A stretch of DNA of 47,745 nucleotides, from contig JADGHG010000005.1 in NCBI GenBank assembly GCA_019689585.1, positions 1-47,745 of the forward strand, given 5' to 3'. Below, one piece after another: positions 10,035-19,759 of this stretch. The position numbers were made by a program, and so were the translations under genes. The DNA comes from Clostridia bacterium (GTDB taxonomy: Bacteria; Bacillota; Sulfobacillia; RBS10-35; JADGHG01). Position 1 is the first letter of the stretch; every line of letters begins with the position of its first letter. The notes beneath the pieces were generated by a model that was not told where the DNA came from, did no database searches, and saw only the letters and a program-made list of their open reading frames with translations.

Positions 10035-11021
10035 GTGGAGGAGATCTGGCGCGCCAGCCGGCGCATCGCCGGGCTCGCCGTGCGCACGCCGCTTCTCTCC
10101 GCCCGCCGGCTCGGCGCGCGGGCCGGCCTCCGACTCTACCTCAAGGCGGAGAACCTTCAGCGGACCGGCTCCTTCAAGTTGCGGGGCGCCTCGAACAAGC
10201 TCGCGCGGCTTCGCGCGTCCGGCCGCCCAGTGGCGGGCGTCGTCACGGCCTCGTCGGGCAACCACGGCCAGGCGGTGGCCTTCGCGGCCCGCGCGTACGG
10301 CGTCCCTGCCGTGGTCGTCGTGCCCGAGGGCGCGACGGCCCAGAAGGTCGAGGCGGCGCGGGACTTCGGGGCCGAGATCGTCGTCTGCGGCCAGACGAGC
10401 CGCGAACGGCTCGCCCGCGCGGCGGAGCTCGCGCGCGAGCGCGGCTTCGCCTTCGTCCCCCCGTACGACGACCTCGACGTCGTCGCGGGCCAGGGCACGG
10501 TCGGGCTCGAGATCGCCGACGAGCTCCCCGAGGTCGAGGCGGTCCTCGTCCCGCTGGGCGGGGGCGGGCTGGCGGCGGGCGTGGCCTCGGCCCTGCGCGC
10601 ACGGCTTCCGCGCGTGCGCCTTGTGGGCGTCGAGCCCGAAGGGTCCTGCGCGCATTACCTTTCGCGCGGGGCGGGCCGGCGGGTCGAGCTCGCGGCGACC
10701 GACACGGTCGCCGACGGCCTCCGCAAGCTGGCGCCGGGCGAGCTCACGCACCCGATCGTCCAGGCGCTCCTCGACGAGATCGTGCTCGTCTCGGACGACG
10801 AGATCCTCGAGGCCATGCGGTACCTCGCGACGGACGCGAAGCTCGTCGCCGAGCCCTCGGGCGCCGTCACGGTCGCGGCGGCGCTCGCGGGGCGGGGCGT
10901 CCGGCCCGGCGAGACGGTCGTGGCGGTCGTCTCGGGCGGGAACGCCGACCCCGCCGTCCTCGCGCGGGCGTTCGCCGGACGGACCGAGGCCGCCCGGGGC
11001 GACCGGGCCTCGCCCCTCTAG
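10035..11021 (+). CDS. threonine dehydratase (PLP-dependent, fold type II)
   Basis: 328 aa from GTG 10035 (the track ORF starts at 9927); KAENLQRTGSFKLRGASNKL, TASSGNHGQAVAFAA, VPLGGGGLAAGVA. Confidence 0.88.
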   Translation: MEEIWRASRRIAGLAVRTPLLSARRLGARAGLRLYLKAENLQRTGSFKLRGASNKLARLRASGRPVAGVVTASSGNHGQAVAFAARAYGVPAVVVVPEGATAQKVEAARDFGAEIVVCGQTSRERLARAAELARERGFAFVPPYDDLDVVAGQGTVGLEIADELPEVEAVLVPLGGGGLAAGVASALRARLPRVRLVGVEPEGSCAHYLSRGAGRRVELAATDTVADGLRKLAPGELTHPIVQALLDEIVLVSDDEILEAMRYLATDAKLVAEPSGAVTVAAALAGRGVRPGETVVAVVSGGNADPAVLARAFAGRTEAARGDRASPL

Positions 11022-11386
11022 CGCCCGAAGGCCGCTTCGAACGCGTCCCGGTCCCAGCCGGCGACCGCCTTCCGCCCGTCGGTCACGATCGGCCGGCGGA
11101 GAAGCCGCGGCTCCTCGGCGAGGAGACGGATGAGCCCCTCCTCGTCCTTCGGCAGGCGGTCCGGGTGGTCGGCGAAGCCGAGCTCGCGGAAGCGGCGCGA
11201 GCGGCGCGCAAGAAGCGCCTCCGCGCCGCCCGGGAGCGCGCGCGCGATGGCGCGGAGCTCGTCCTGGCTCGGCGGCTCGCGGTAGATGTGCCGCTCGCGG
11301 AAGCCGGGCGCGTGCTCGCTGAGCCACTCGCGCGCGCGGCGGCAGGACGTGCAGTTCGGGTAGAGGAACGCGAGCGGGGAGGCCAT
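11018..11386 (-). CDS. ArsC/Spx-family protein with CxxC motif
   Basis: 122 aa; FLYPNCTSCRRAREWLSEHAPGFRERHIYREPPS ... RRPIVTDGRKAVAGWD; SD GGGAGGTGAG before the ATG. Confidence 0.8.
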   Translation of the reverse strand: MASPLAFLYPNCTSCRRAREWLSEHAPGFRERHIYREPPSQDELRAIARALPGGAEALLARRSRRFRELGFADHPDRLPKDEEGLIRLLAEEPRLLRRPIVTDGRKAVAGWDRDAFEAAFGR

Positions 11387-11404
11387 CGCCTCACCTCCCG
11401 GGCG

Positions 11405-11410
11405 ATTCTA
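11405..11410 (-). promoter_or_regulatory. -10 TAGAAT upstream of the ArsC/Spx-like gene
   Basis: AT-rich hexamer in a GC-rich intergenic region, 18 nt from the start codon, with an SD between. Confidence 0.5.
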
Positions 11411-11513
11411 CCGCGCGCGGCCCCGGGGCGCCGGCCGGGCCGCGCCCTGGGCGCGGCATGAACCGGGCGACTCGGCGTCGAAAGGACCGTCGCTCGGGAA
11501 GGGGAGTCGCGAC

Positions 11514-12680
11514 GTGACCTTCGCCCAGACGGCGCGCGACTGGCTTTCGGGCTTCGCCGACGAGATGGCGGCCCGCCTCAGGGAGGCGGTCGGGATCGAA
11601 TCGCCCTCCGACGACCCGGCCTCGCTCCATCGCTTCGCGGACTGGCTCTTGGAGGAGGGCCGCGCCGTCCCCGGCGCCGACGCCGCGCTCCTCCCCGACC
11701 CGGCCGGGCCGGCGGTGCGGATCGCGCTCCCCGGCGAGGGCCGACCGGTCCTCGTCCTCGCCCACTTCGACACCGTGTGGCCCCTCGGCACGCTCGCCCG
11801 GCGGCCGGTGCGCCTTGAGGACGGCCGCCTCTTCGGGCCGGGCGCCTACGACATGAAGGCCGGCCTCGTCCAGGCGCTCTACGCCCTTCGTGCGCTGGCC
11901 GAGCTCAGAGCGGACGGCCGCGGGGACGCGCCCCGGCCGCCTGTGACGCTTCTCGCCACGAGCGACGAAGAGGTCGGATCCCACCGCTCCCGGCGCCTCA
12001 TCGAGGAAGAGGCCAGGCGCAGCCGGGCCGTCCTCGTCGCCGAGCCGGCCGTCGGACCCGAAGGCCGGCTCAAGATCTGGCGCAAGGGCGTGGGCGGGTT
12101 CCTCGTACGCGTCCGCGGCCGCGCCGCCCACGCGGGCGGCGACCACGAGCTCGGTCGGAACGCGATCGAGGAGCTTGCGCGCCACGTGATCGCCCTGCAG
12201 GCGCTCACCGACTACGCCCGCGGCACGACCGTGAACGTCGGTGTCGTCCGCGGCGGGACGCGCTCGAACGTCGTGCCGGATTTCGCGGAGGCCGAGGTCG
12301 ACTTCCGCGTCGCCTCGCCCGAGGAGGGCGAGCGCCTCGTCTCCCGCGTCCGAGGCCTGGCACCGACGGCCGAAGGCTTCACCCTCGAGGTGACGGGCGG
12401 CCTCAACCGGCCGCCCCTCGAGGAGCGCATGACGCGTCCACTATTCGCCCTGGCCGTCGAGGTCGGCGCGGAGCTCGGCCTCGCCCTGGCCGGGGAGGGC
12501 TCGGGCGGGGGCAGCGACGGCAACTTCACGGCCGCCCTCGGCGTGCCGACCCTCGACGGCCTGGGCGCCGTGGGCGACGGCGCCCACGCCGACCACGAGC
12601 ACGTCGCGCTCGCGGCGATGCCCGAGCGGGCGGCGCTCCTCGCGGGGCTCGTCGTCCGGATCGGGGAGAGGCTCGCCTAG
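11514..12680 (+). CDS. M20 family metallopeptidase (glutamate carboxypeptidase/CPG2-like)
   Basis: 388 aa; LVLAHFDTVWPLGTL, GPGAYDMKAGLVQALYAL, TSDEEVGSHRSRRLIEEEA, GGGSDGNFTAALGVPTLDGLGAVGDGAHADHEHV. Confidence 0.9.
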   Translation: MTFAQTARDWLSGFADEMAARLREAVGIESPSDDPASLHRFADWLLEEGRAVPGADAALLPDPAGPAVRIALPGEGRPVLVLAHFDTVWPLGTLARRPVRLEDGRLFGPGAYDMKAGLVQALYALRALAELRADGRGDAPRPPVTLLATSDEEVGSHRSRRLIEEEARRSRAVLVAEPAVGPEGRLKIWRKGVGGFLVRVRGRAAHAGGDHELGRNAIEELARHVIALQALTDYARGTTVNVGVVRGGTRSNVVPDFAEAEVDFRVASPEEGERLVSRVRGLAPTAEGFTLEVTGGLNRPPLEERMTRPLFALAVEVGAELGLALAGEGSGGGSDGNFTAALGVPTLDGLGAVGDGAHADHEHVALAAMPERAALLAGLVVRIGERLA

Positions 12681-13663
12681 GCCTGCGAGAAGCGGGCGCG
12701 GACCGCCTTGACGATCTCCGGGACGAGGGTCTGGTAGTCGCCGACGATCCCGACCTCGGCGACGCGGAAGATCGGAGCTTCCCTGTCCTTGTTGATGGCG
12801 ACGACGTGGCGGGCGCCGCCGATGCCGGCGAGGTGCTGGCTCGCGCCCGAGATGCCGACGGCGATGTAGACGGTCGGCGCGACGGACGTGCCCGTCTGCC
12901 CCACCTGCATGCTCTGCGGCACCCAGCCGGCGTCGACGGCCGCGAGCGAGGCCCCGACCGCGCCGCCCAAGGCGTCGGCGAGCTCCTTGAGCTCGCGCCG
13001 GAACGGCTCCGGCCCCCCGACGCCGCGGCCGCCCGAGACGACGACGGCCGCCTGCGCGAGCGGCACGCCCGCGCTCTCGGCCGCCTCGCGCGCGAGGACC
13101 TCGAACTCCGGCGCCGTCGGCTCGGCCGCGAGCGAGCGGACCTCGGCCTCGCCCGCGCCCTCCTCGGGGGCAGAGAAGGCGCCCGCCCGCACCGTGACGA
13201 CAGACGGCCGCGCGGCCGCACAAAGGCGTGCGACCGCCTTCCCCCCGAAGACCGGCCGGAGGAAGACCGGCTCCCCGTCTTCGACCGCGACGCCCGTCAC
13301 CTCGGTGAGCGGCGCCCCGCGCAGCCGGACGGCGAGCCTCGGCGCCCATTCGCGGCCGAAGGCGTCGGCGACCGTCACGACGATGTCCGCCTCCTCGCCC
13401 TCGAGCGCCGCGGCGAACGCGGCGGCCGCCTGGCGCGAGTCGAGGGCCGCGTCGTCCGCGACCGAGACGTGGACGACGCGGTCGGCGAGCCGGCGGGCCC
13501 TCGCGACGGCGGGGGAGCCGGTCGCGCCGCCCAAGACGATCGCCGAGAGCCCGTCGCCCAGGCCGCGGGCGAGTTCCCGCGCGGCCCCGAACGCCTCCCA
13601 CGCCGCCGGGCGCGCCTCGCCGCCCGGCGCCACCACCGCCGCCCAGAGACCCGTCTTCGTCAC
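12677..13663 (-). CDS. etfA: electron transfer flavoprotein alpha subunit
   Basis: 328 aa from GTG 13663; [76 protein letters not shown]. Confidence 0.95.
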   Translation of the reverse strand: MTKTGLWAAVVAPGGEARPAAWEAFGAARELARGLGDGLSAIVLGGATGSPAVARARRLADRVVHVSVADDAALDSRQAAAAFAAALEGEEADIVVTVADAFGREWAPRLAVRLRGAPLTEVTGVAVEDGEPVFLRPVFGGKAVARLCAAARPSVVTVRAGAFSAPEEGAGEAEVRSLAAEPTAPEFEVLAREAAESAGVPLAQAAVVVSGGRGVGGPEPFRRELKELADALGGAVGASLAAVDAGWVPQSMQVGQTGTSVAPTVYIAVGISGASQHLAGIGGARHVVAINKDREAPIFRVAEVGIVGDYQTLVPEIVKAVRARFSQA

Positions 13664-14448
13664 GCCGAGAGCCACCTCCGCAGCCGCTCCGCGAGCTCCT
13701 TCGCCACCTCGGCCGGCTCGCCCTCGAGGAACTCGCAGCGGCCGCCGCGCTCGGGGACGGCGAGCCCGGCGACGGAGAGGGTCGGCTCGAGCCCGACCCC
13801 GAGCTCGGCCGCTAGGATCGTCTCGACCGGCTTCCGGTGGGCGGCGACGACGTCCTTCAACTTCGGCAGGCGGAGGACGTTCGACTCGTGGTTCGTCACG
13901 GTGGCGACGGCGGGAAGCCCGGGCCGCACCCGCTCGACGCCGTCCTCGACCTGGCGCGTGAGGACGAGCCGGCCCGCCTCGTCGAACCCGGCCGCGAAGG
14001 CGAGGCCGACGAGCGGCCAGCCGAGGAGCTCTGCGAGCGCCGGTCCCACGACCCCCTGGTCCCAGTCGCCCGACTGGCGCCCGACGAGGACGAGGTCGGC
14101 GGGCGGGTCGAGCCGCTTCAGGGCTTCGGCGAGAAGCCGCGCGGAAAGGAGCGAATCGGGGCCCGGGAGCGGATCGAGGTCGACGCGCAGAGCGCGGTCG
14201 ACGTTCAGCGAGAGCGCCTTCCGCAAGGCCTCCTGGGCCGCCGCCGGGCCGAGGCTGAGCGCCGTCACGCGCACGTCCTCCCGCGCGTCCTTCAGCTGGA
14301 GCGCGATCTCGAGCGCGTTCTGGTCGAAGGGGCCGATGGCGCGCGGGAGCCCCTCCTCGCGGGGCGCGCGCCCGTCTTCGCGGATGCGGAAGCTCGCGGG
14401 CGGCATCTCCGGGTCGAGGATGTGCTTGAGGCACACGGCGACGTGCAC
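13660..14448 (-). CDS. etfB: electron transfer flavoprotein beta subunit
   Basis: 262 aa; MHVAVCLKHILDPE, INPFDQNALEIALQLKD-like motif (AIGPFDQNALEIALQLKD), LVLVGRQSGDWDQGVVGPALAELLGWP; GTGA overlap with etfA. Confidence 0.94.
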   Translation of the reverse strand: MHVAVCLKHILDPEMPPASFRIREDGRAPREEGLPRAIGPFDQNALEIALQLKDAREDVRVTALSLGPAAAQEALRKALSLNVDRALRVDLDPLPGPDSLLSARLLAEALKRLDPPADLVLVGRQSGDWDQGVVGPALAELLGWPLVGLAFAAGFDEAGRLVLTRQVEDGVERVRPGLPAVATVTNHESNVLRLPKLKDVVAAHRKPVETILAAELGVGLEPTLSVAGLAVPERGGRCEFLEGEPAEVAKELAERLRRWLSA

Positions 14449-14530
14449 GCGCGGATCCCCCTCCCGCCGGCCCCGCCCCCCGGGGGTCGGGTCGGCCGCC
14501 CGCAGGATATCACACGGAGCCCGGCCGGCC

Positions 14531-15682
14531 TCAGCGCGACGGCCGCGCCGCCGTGAAGACGGTCACCGTCCCGGCGCCCATGTCGGCGACGTAGAGCCGT
14601 CCCGCGCGGTCGACCGCCACGGCCAGCGGATGCTCGAAGCCGGTGGCGAAGTCCTGCACCTCGAAGCGGCCCCCGGGCCTCCGGAGCGCGACGACGACCT
14701 TGCGCCCGATCGCCTCGTCGCCCGAGTTGGCGCCCCAGAGCGCGACGAAGACGGCGCCGTCGTACTCGGCCGGAAAGGCCGTGCCGCGGTACACGGCGAT
14801 CCCGTCGGCCGAGGAGTGGTCGGGGAATAGCGCCACGGGCGGCTCCGTGCCCTCGCAGTTCCGGCCGCCCCCGTCGCCCCAGCAGTCGGGCCAGCCGTAG
14901 TCGGCGCCTTCGTGGATGACGTTCAGCTCGTCCGGCACGCCCTCCGGCGTGTCGCGGCCGTTGTCCGTGGCGAAGAGCTCGCCCGTCGCCGGGTCGAAGG
15001 CGAGGCCGTAGGGGTTACGCAGCCCGCGGGCGACGACCGTGAGGTCCGTGCCGTCGAGGTCGGCCGAGAGCACGGCCGCCTCTCGCGCGAGCACGCCGCC
15101 TTCGCCGTGGTCCGTGCGCGACCCTTGCCCCCAGTAGAGCCGGTTGTCGAGGCCGACGACGACGGCATCGTTCTGGTGGCGGCCGACGGGAAGCCCGGTC
15201 ACGATGGCGTCGCGTCGGTCGGCCCGGCCGTCGCCGTCGGTGTCGCGAAGCCGCGTGATGCGCCCGCGCTCGGAGACGACGACGTCGCCGTCGCGAAGCA
15301 CGGCGACGCCGAGGGGGCTCGCGAGCCCGGTCGCGAAGGTGGCCACCTCCGCGCGCCCGTCGCCGTCTTGGTCCTTCAGCACCGCGACCCGCCCGCCGAG
15401 CTCCGTCACGTAGAGCGACCCGTCCGGTGCGAAGGCCATCGCCGTCGGCTGCGCGAGACCGTCGGCGAAGAGCGAGCGCGTGAAGAAGCGAGGGTCGTCG
15501 CCCGGCGGCCCCTCGGGGGCCGGGGGCGGCTCCGAGCCTTCGGACGCGGCCAGAGGGGGCGCCGAGGCCGACGGCCCGGCCGGTTCGGACGCCCGTTCCG
15601 GCCGCCCCGCCCAGAGGAGCCCGGCGATGACGACCGCCGCCGCGAAGAGGAGCGCAGCGGCCCACGACCCGCGTTCCCGCAC
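14531..15682 (-). CDS. PQQ-dependent sugar dehydrogenase-like beta-propeller protein
   Basis: 383 aa; N-terminal TM anchor; GLAQPTAMAFAPDGSLYVTELGGRVAVLKD, RGLRNPYGLAFDPATGELFATDNGRD, ELNVIHEGADYGWPDCWG. Confidence 0.85.
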   Translation of the reverse strand: MRERGSWAAALLFAAAVVIAGLLWAGRPERASEPAGPSASAPPLAASEGSEPPPAPEGPPGDDPRFFTRSLFADGLAQPTAMAFAPDGSLYVTELGGRVAVLKDQDGDGRAEVATFATGLASPLGVAVLRDGDVVVSERGRITRLRDTDGDGRADRRDAIVTGLPVGRHQNDAVVVGLDNRLYWGQGSRTDHGEGGVLAREAAVLSADLDGTDLTVVARGLRNPYGLAFDPATGELFATDNGRDTPEGVPDELNVIHEGADYGWPDCWGDGGGRNCEGTEPPVALFPDHSSADGIAVYRGTAFPAEYDGAVFVALWGANSGDEAIGRKVVVALRRPGGRFEVQDFATGFEHPLAVAVDRAGRLYVADMGAGTVTVFTAARPSR

Positions 15683-15752
15683 GTCGGCCGCCCCTCCCCT
15701 GGGATTCTACCGCCCGGCGCGCCCCGGCCTGGACCTCGCCGGGGGGCGCGGC

Positions 15753-15758
15753 TATGCT
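15753..15758 (+). promoter_or_regulatory. -10 TATGCT upstream of the MBL-fold gene (candidate -35 TGGACC at 15730-15735)
   Basis: 8 nt between hexamer and ATG 15767; 17-nt spacer to TGGACC; no SD in the gap. Confidence 0.45.
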
Positions 15759-15766
15759 GGACCGCG

Positions 15767-16735
15767 ATGGCAGGGGACGCGATCGTAGCCGTCGACCTCC
15801 TCGAAGGCGGAGAGCCGCGTCGCACCTCGGCCTTCATCGTCCGCGCGCCCCGGCCGGCGCTCGTCGAGACGGGGGGAAGCCGCTCGGCCGAGGCCGTCCT
15901 CGCCGCCCTCGCCGCCCAGGGGATCGCCCCCGAGGACGTGGCCTGGATCGCCGTGACGCACGTCCACGTCGACCACGCCGGCGGCGCCGGCACGCTCGCC
16001 GCGCGCCTGCCGAACGCGAAGGTCGTCGTCCACCCGCGCGGGGCGCGCCACCTCGCCGACCCCTCCCGGCTCGTCGCCGGGACGAGGGACATCCACGGCG
16101 ACGACTGGCTCGCACGCTTCGGGCCCGTCGAGCCGGTGCCCGAGGACCGCCTCTTCGTCCCCGAGCCGGGTCTGCGCATCGACCTGGGCGGAGGCTACGC
16201 GCTCGAGTGCCTCGACGCGCCGGGTCACGCGTTCCACCACTTCGCCTTCTTCGAGCCGGAGACGGGCACGCTCTTCACCGGGGACGCGGCCGGCATCGTC
16301 TACCCCGACCTCTCGCGCCCGGGCGACCTCTACCTCCTCGCCTCCACGGCGCCCAACCAGTTCGACCCCGACCTCATGGTCGCGACCGCCCGCCGGCTGG
16401 CCGCGCTCCCGGCGCGCCGCGTGGCGTTCTCGCACTTCGGACTCTGGGAGGCCGAGCTCGGCTGGGTGGCCGACCGGCTGGAAGAGGTGGTGCGCGGCTG
16501 GCTCGCCGCCGTCGCCGGCGACGGCGACGGGGCCTTTGAGGGCCCGAGCCCGAGCCGCGAGGCGGTGCGAAGGGCCATCTGGCGCTGGATCGAGGCGGAC
16601 CTAGCGCGGGCCGGCCGGCCCTCCTCCGAGGCCGTGCGGCGGCTCCTTGCCCGCGACGTCGAGATCGACGCGGGCGGCTACGAGGCCTACCTCGCCTACC
16701 TCTCCCGACAGGCGCACGGAAGCGACACGGCCTGA
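15767..16735 (+). CDS. MBL-fold metallo-hydrolase
   Basis: 322 aa from ATG 15767; IAVTHVHVDHAGGAGTLAARLPNAKVVVHPRGARHLADPS; GTLFTGDAAGIVYPD. Confidence 0.88.
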   Translation: MAGDAIVAVDLLEGGEPRRTSAFIVRAPRPALVETGGSRSAEAVLAALAAQGIAPEDVAWIAVTHVHVDHAGGAGTLAARLPNAKVVVHPRGARHLADPSRLVAGTRDIHGDDWLARFGPVEPVPEDRLFVPEPGLRIDLGGGYALECLDAPGHAFHHFAFFEPETGTLFTGDAAGIVYPDLSRPGDLYLLASTAPNQFDPDLMVATARRLAALPARRVAFSHFGLWEAELGWVADRLEEVVRGWLAAVAGDGDGAFEGPSPSREAVRRAIWRWIEADLARAGRPSSEAVRRLLARDVEIDAGGYEAYLAYLSRQAHGSDTA

Positions 16736-16745
16736 AGGGGCCTGT

Positions 16746-16751
16746 TATAAT
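16746..16751 (+). promoter_or_regulatory. perfect -10 TATAAT of the cox1 operon (candidate -35 GCGACA at 16722-16727, 18-nt spacer)
   Basis: Exact consensus -10 in a GC-rich context. It overlaps the annotated ORF start ATG 16750, so the real coxB start is probably 16804. Confidence 0.6.
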
Positions 16752-16803
16752 GCCCCGCGGTGATCCGGCCCATGCGCGGGCCGGGCGAGGAGGCGCGCGC
16801 AGC

Positions 16804-17829
16804 GTGCGGCGGATCCCCCGAGGCCTGGCTCTGGCGTCGTTCGCCCTCCTCGCCGGCGGCTGCACCTCGTTCGAATCGCCCCAGTCGGCGCTCGCCCCCG
16901 CCGGCCCCGTGGCGGCGGAACAGCTGCGCCTCATGATCCTCTCGGTCGTCGTGATGACGGTCGTCTTCGTCGTCGTCATGGGCATGCTGGCCTGGGTGCT
17001 CATCCGCTACCGCCGGCGGCGCGGCGACACAGAGGACCCCGAGCAGGTGCACGGCAACACCTGGATCGAGCTCACCTGGACGGCCATCCCGGTCGTGATC
17101 CTCATCTTCCTCGCCGTCCCCTCCGTGCGCGCGACCTGGCAGCTCGCCGCGCCCCCTCGGGCGCCGTCGGAGGAGGTGGCCCTGCACGTCACGGTCGTCG
17201 GCCATCAGTTCTGGTGGGAGTTCCGCTACGACGACCTCGGCGTCGTCACGGCGAACGAGCTCCATGTGCCCACGGGCCGGCCGGTCGAGATGACGGTGAC
17301 GAGCCAGGACGTCGTCCACTCCTTCTGGATCCCCAGGCTCGCGGGCAAGATCGACGCCATCCCGGGCCGGCGGAACGCCTTCTGGCTCCAGGCGGACGAG
17401 CCCGGCTACTACCCGGGCCAGTGCTCGCAGCTCTGCGGTCCGAGCCACGCGCTCATGGGCATGGCCGTCGTCGCCGAGACGCCGTCGGACTTCGACGCCT
17501 GGGTCGCGCGCATGAAGGAGCCTTTCGCGCCGCCCCAGGACCCCCTCGCGGCCCGCGGCATGGCCGTGTTCGAGAAGAGCTGCGCCCAGTGCCACGCCAT
17601 CGCCGGCACCGACTTCCAGGGCGCGATCGGCCCGAACCTCACGAAGGTGGCCGACCGCCGCTACATCGCCGCCGAGACGCTGCCGAACACCCACGACGAT
17701 CTCGTACGCTGGGTGTCGGACGCGCCCGCGGTGAAACCGGGCGTGCTCATGCCGAGCGGGACGCGCGACCTGAAGCTCGGCCCGGACGAGATCGAGGCCG
17801 TCGTCGCGTTCCTCGAGTCACAGAAGTAG
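16804..17829 (+). CDS. coxB: cytochrome c oxidase subunit II with C-terminal cytochrome c domain (caa3 type), copy 1
   Basis: 341 aa from GTG 16804, with SD GGAGG; lipobox LLAGGC; CuA site GQCSQLCGPSHALM; heme c motif SCAQCHAIAGTDFQGAIGPNLT. ORF track start 16750. Confidence 0.93.
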   Translation: MRRIPRGLALASFALLAGGCTSFESPQSALAPAGPVAAEQLRLMILSVVVMTVVFVVVMGMLAWVLIRYRRRRGDTEDPEQVHGNTWIELTWTAIPVVILIFLAVPSVRATWQLAAPPRAPSEEVALHVTVVGHQFWWEFRYDDLGVVTANELHVPTGRPVEMTVTSQDVVHSFWIPRLAGKIDAIPGRRNAFWLQADEPGYYPGQCSQLCGPSHALMGMAVVAETPSDFDAWVARMKEPFAPPQDPLAARGMAVFEKSCAQCHAIAGTDFQGAIGPNLTKVADRRYIAAETLPNTHDDLVRWVSDAPAVKPGVLMPSGTRDLKLGPDEIEAVVAFLESQK

Positions 17830-17848
17830 GGCGGAAGGGGGCGTCGCG

Positions 17849-19759
17849 GTGGACGCGGTTCCGCTGAGGGAGGCGGCCGTCGAGCGGGCGGCGCGGGTGG
17901 AGGCCGAGCCGGCGTACGGCCGCTCGGGCCTCTGGGCCTGGCTCACCACCGTCGACCACAAGAAGATCGGCATCATGTACCTCCTCGGGGGGACGTTCTT
18001 CTTCGCGGTCGGCGGGGCCGAGGCGTTCATGATGCGGCTCCAGCTCATGAACCCGCACAACCGGCTCTTCGTGGGCGAAGTCTTCAACCAGCTCGTGACG
18101 GCCCACGGCACGACGATGATCTTCTTCGCCGTGATGCCGCTCTTCATCGGGTTCATCAACTGCATCGTGCCCCTGCAGATCGGGGCGCGCGACGTCGCCT
18201 TCCCGTACCTGAACGCGCTCTCGCTCTGGCTCTTCTACGTCGGCGGGATCCTCTTCAACATCGCCTGGGTGGCCCAGTTCGTCACGGGCCGGCCGAGCGT
18301 GCCCGACAACGGCTGGTTCAACTACGCGCCGCTCAGCATCTCGCTCTACAACCCGGGGCCCGGGATCGACTTCTACGACCTCGGCATCCAGATCTCGGGG
18401 ATCGGCTCCTTCATGACGGGGATCAACTTCATCGTGACGATCGTCAACATGCGGGCGCCCGGGCTCTCGTTCCGGCGGCTGCCGCTCTTCACGTGGGCGG
18501 CGCTCGTCACGATGATCCTCATCCTCTTCGCCTTCCCGCCGCTTACGGTCGACCTCTTCCTCCTCATGTTCGACCGCATGCTCGGCATGCACTTCTTCGA
18601 CGTCACGGCGGGCGGCAACGTCCTCATCTGGCAGCACCTCTTCTGGATCTTCGGCCACCCGGAGGTCTACATCCTGGTGCTGCCGGCTTTCGGCATCATC
18701 TCGGAGGTCGTGACGGCCTTCTCCGGCAAGACGCTCTACGGCTACGACAGCATGGTGCTCGCCATCTGCGCGATCGGCTTCCTGTCGTTCATGGTCTGGA
18801 GCCACCACATGTTCGCCGTCGGCATGGGGCCCGTCGTCAACTCGATCTTCAGCATCACGACCATGCTGATCGCGATCCCGACCGGCGTGAAGATCTTCAA
18901 CTGGATCATGACGATGTGGGGCGGCAAGCTCCGGCTCACGACGGCCATGCTCTACGCGATCGGCTTCATCCCGATCTTCGTCATCGGCGGCATGAGCGGG
19001 GTCATGGTGGCGATGGCGCCGGCCGACTACCAGTACAACATGAGCTACTTCGTCGTCGCCCACTTCCACTACGTCATGATCGGCGGCTCGCTCTTCGCGC
19101 TCCTCGCGGCGCTCTACTACTGGGCTCCGCGCATCTTCGCGCGCAAGCTCGACGAGCGCCTCGGCAAGGTCGGCTTCTGGCTCGTCTTCGTCGGCTTCAA
19201 CGTCACGTTCTTCCCTCAGCACTTCGCGGGGCTCCTCGGCATGCCGCGCCGGATCTTCACGTACCGCGACGTGCCCTCCCTCGTGACGATGAACGAGCTC
19301 TCGACGATCGGCGTCTTCATCCTGGCGCTCGGCTTCCTCACGGTGCTCGCGAACCTCGTCAAGGCAGCCCTCTCCGCGCGGAACGCCGAAGCCGACCCCT
19401 GGGACGGCCGCTCGCTCGAGTGGACGATCCCGGTGCCGACGCCGGAGTACAACTTCGCCCAGATCCCGCAGGTGCGGAGCCGTGACGCCTGGTGGCGCGA
19501 GAAGCGCGCGGGCCGCACGAGGATGCCGGCCGCGGAGGCGCTTCAGCCGATCCACATGCCGCCGACCTCGATCGAGCCCCTCGTCCTCGCCGTCGCGGTC
19601 GGGGTCGCGGCCATGGGGGCGATCTACTCGCTCCCGCTCCTCATCGGGGTCGGCCTCCTCGTCGCCGCCGTGTGCCTCTACCGGGCGATGTTCCGCGAGG
19701 CGCCCGGCTACCACGTGATGCCGGCGGAGGAGCCGGCGCGGGCGGCGGAGGTGGGCTGA
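17849..19759 (+). CDS. coxA: cytochrome c oxidase subunit I, copy 1
   Basis: 636 aa; WQHLFWIFGHPEVYILVLPAFG, VWSHHMFAVGMGP, FVVAHFHYVMIGG. Confidence 0.97.
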   Translation: MDAVPLREAAVERAARVEAEPAYGRSGLWAWLTTVDHKKIGIMYLLGGTFFFAVGGAEAFMMRLQLMNPHNRLFVGEVFNQLVTAHGTTMIFFAVMPLFIGFINCIVPLQIGARDVAFPYLNALSLWLFYVGGILFNIAWVAQFVTGRPSVPDNGWFNYAPLSISLYNPGPGIDFYDLGIQISGIGSFMTGINFIVTIVNMRAPGLSFRRLPLFTWAALVTMILILFAFPPLTVDLFLLMFDRMLGMHFFDVTAGGNVLIWQHLFWIFGHPEVYILVLPAFGIISEVVTAFSGKTLYGYDSMVLAICAIGFLSFMVWSHHMFAVGMGPVVNSIFSITTMLIAIPTGVKIFNWIMTMWGGKLRLTTAMLYAIGFIPIFVIGGMSGVMVAMAPADYQYNMSYFVVAHFHYVMIGGSLFALLAALYYWAPRIFARKLDERLGKVGFWLVFVGFNVTFFPQHFAGLLGMPRRIFTYRDVPSLVTMNELSTIGVFILALGFLTVLANLVKAALSARNAEADPWDGRSLEWTIPVPTPEYNFAQIPQVRSRDAWWREKRAGRTRMPAAEALQPIHMPPTSIEPLVLAVAVGVAAMGAIYSLPLLIGVGLLVAAVCLYRAMFREAPGYHVMPAEEPARAAEVG

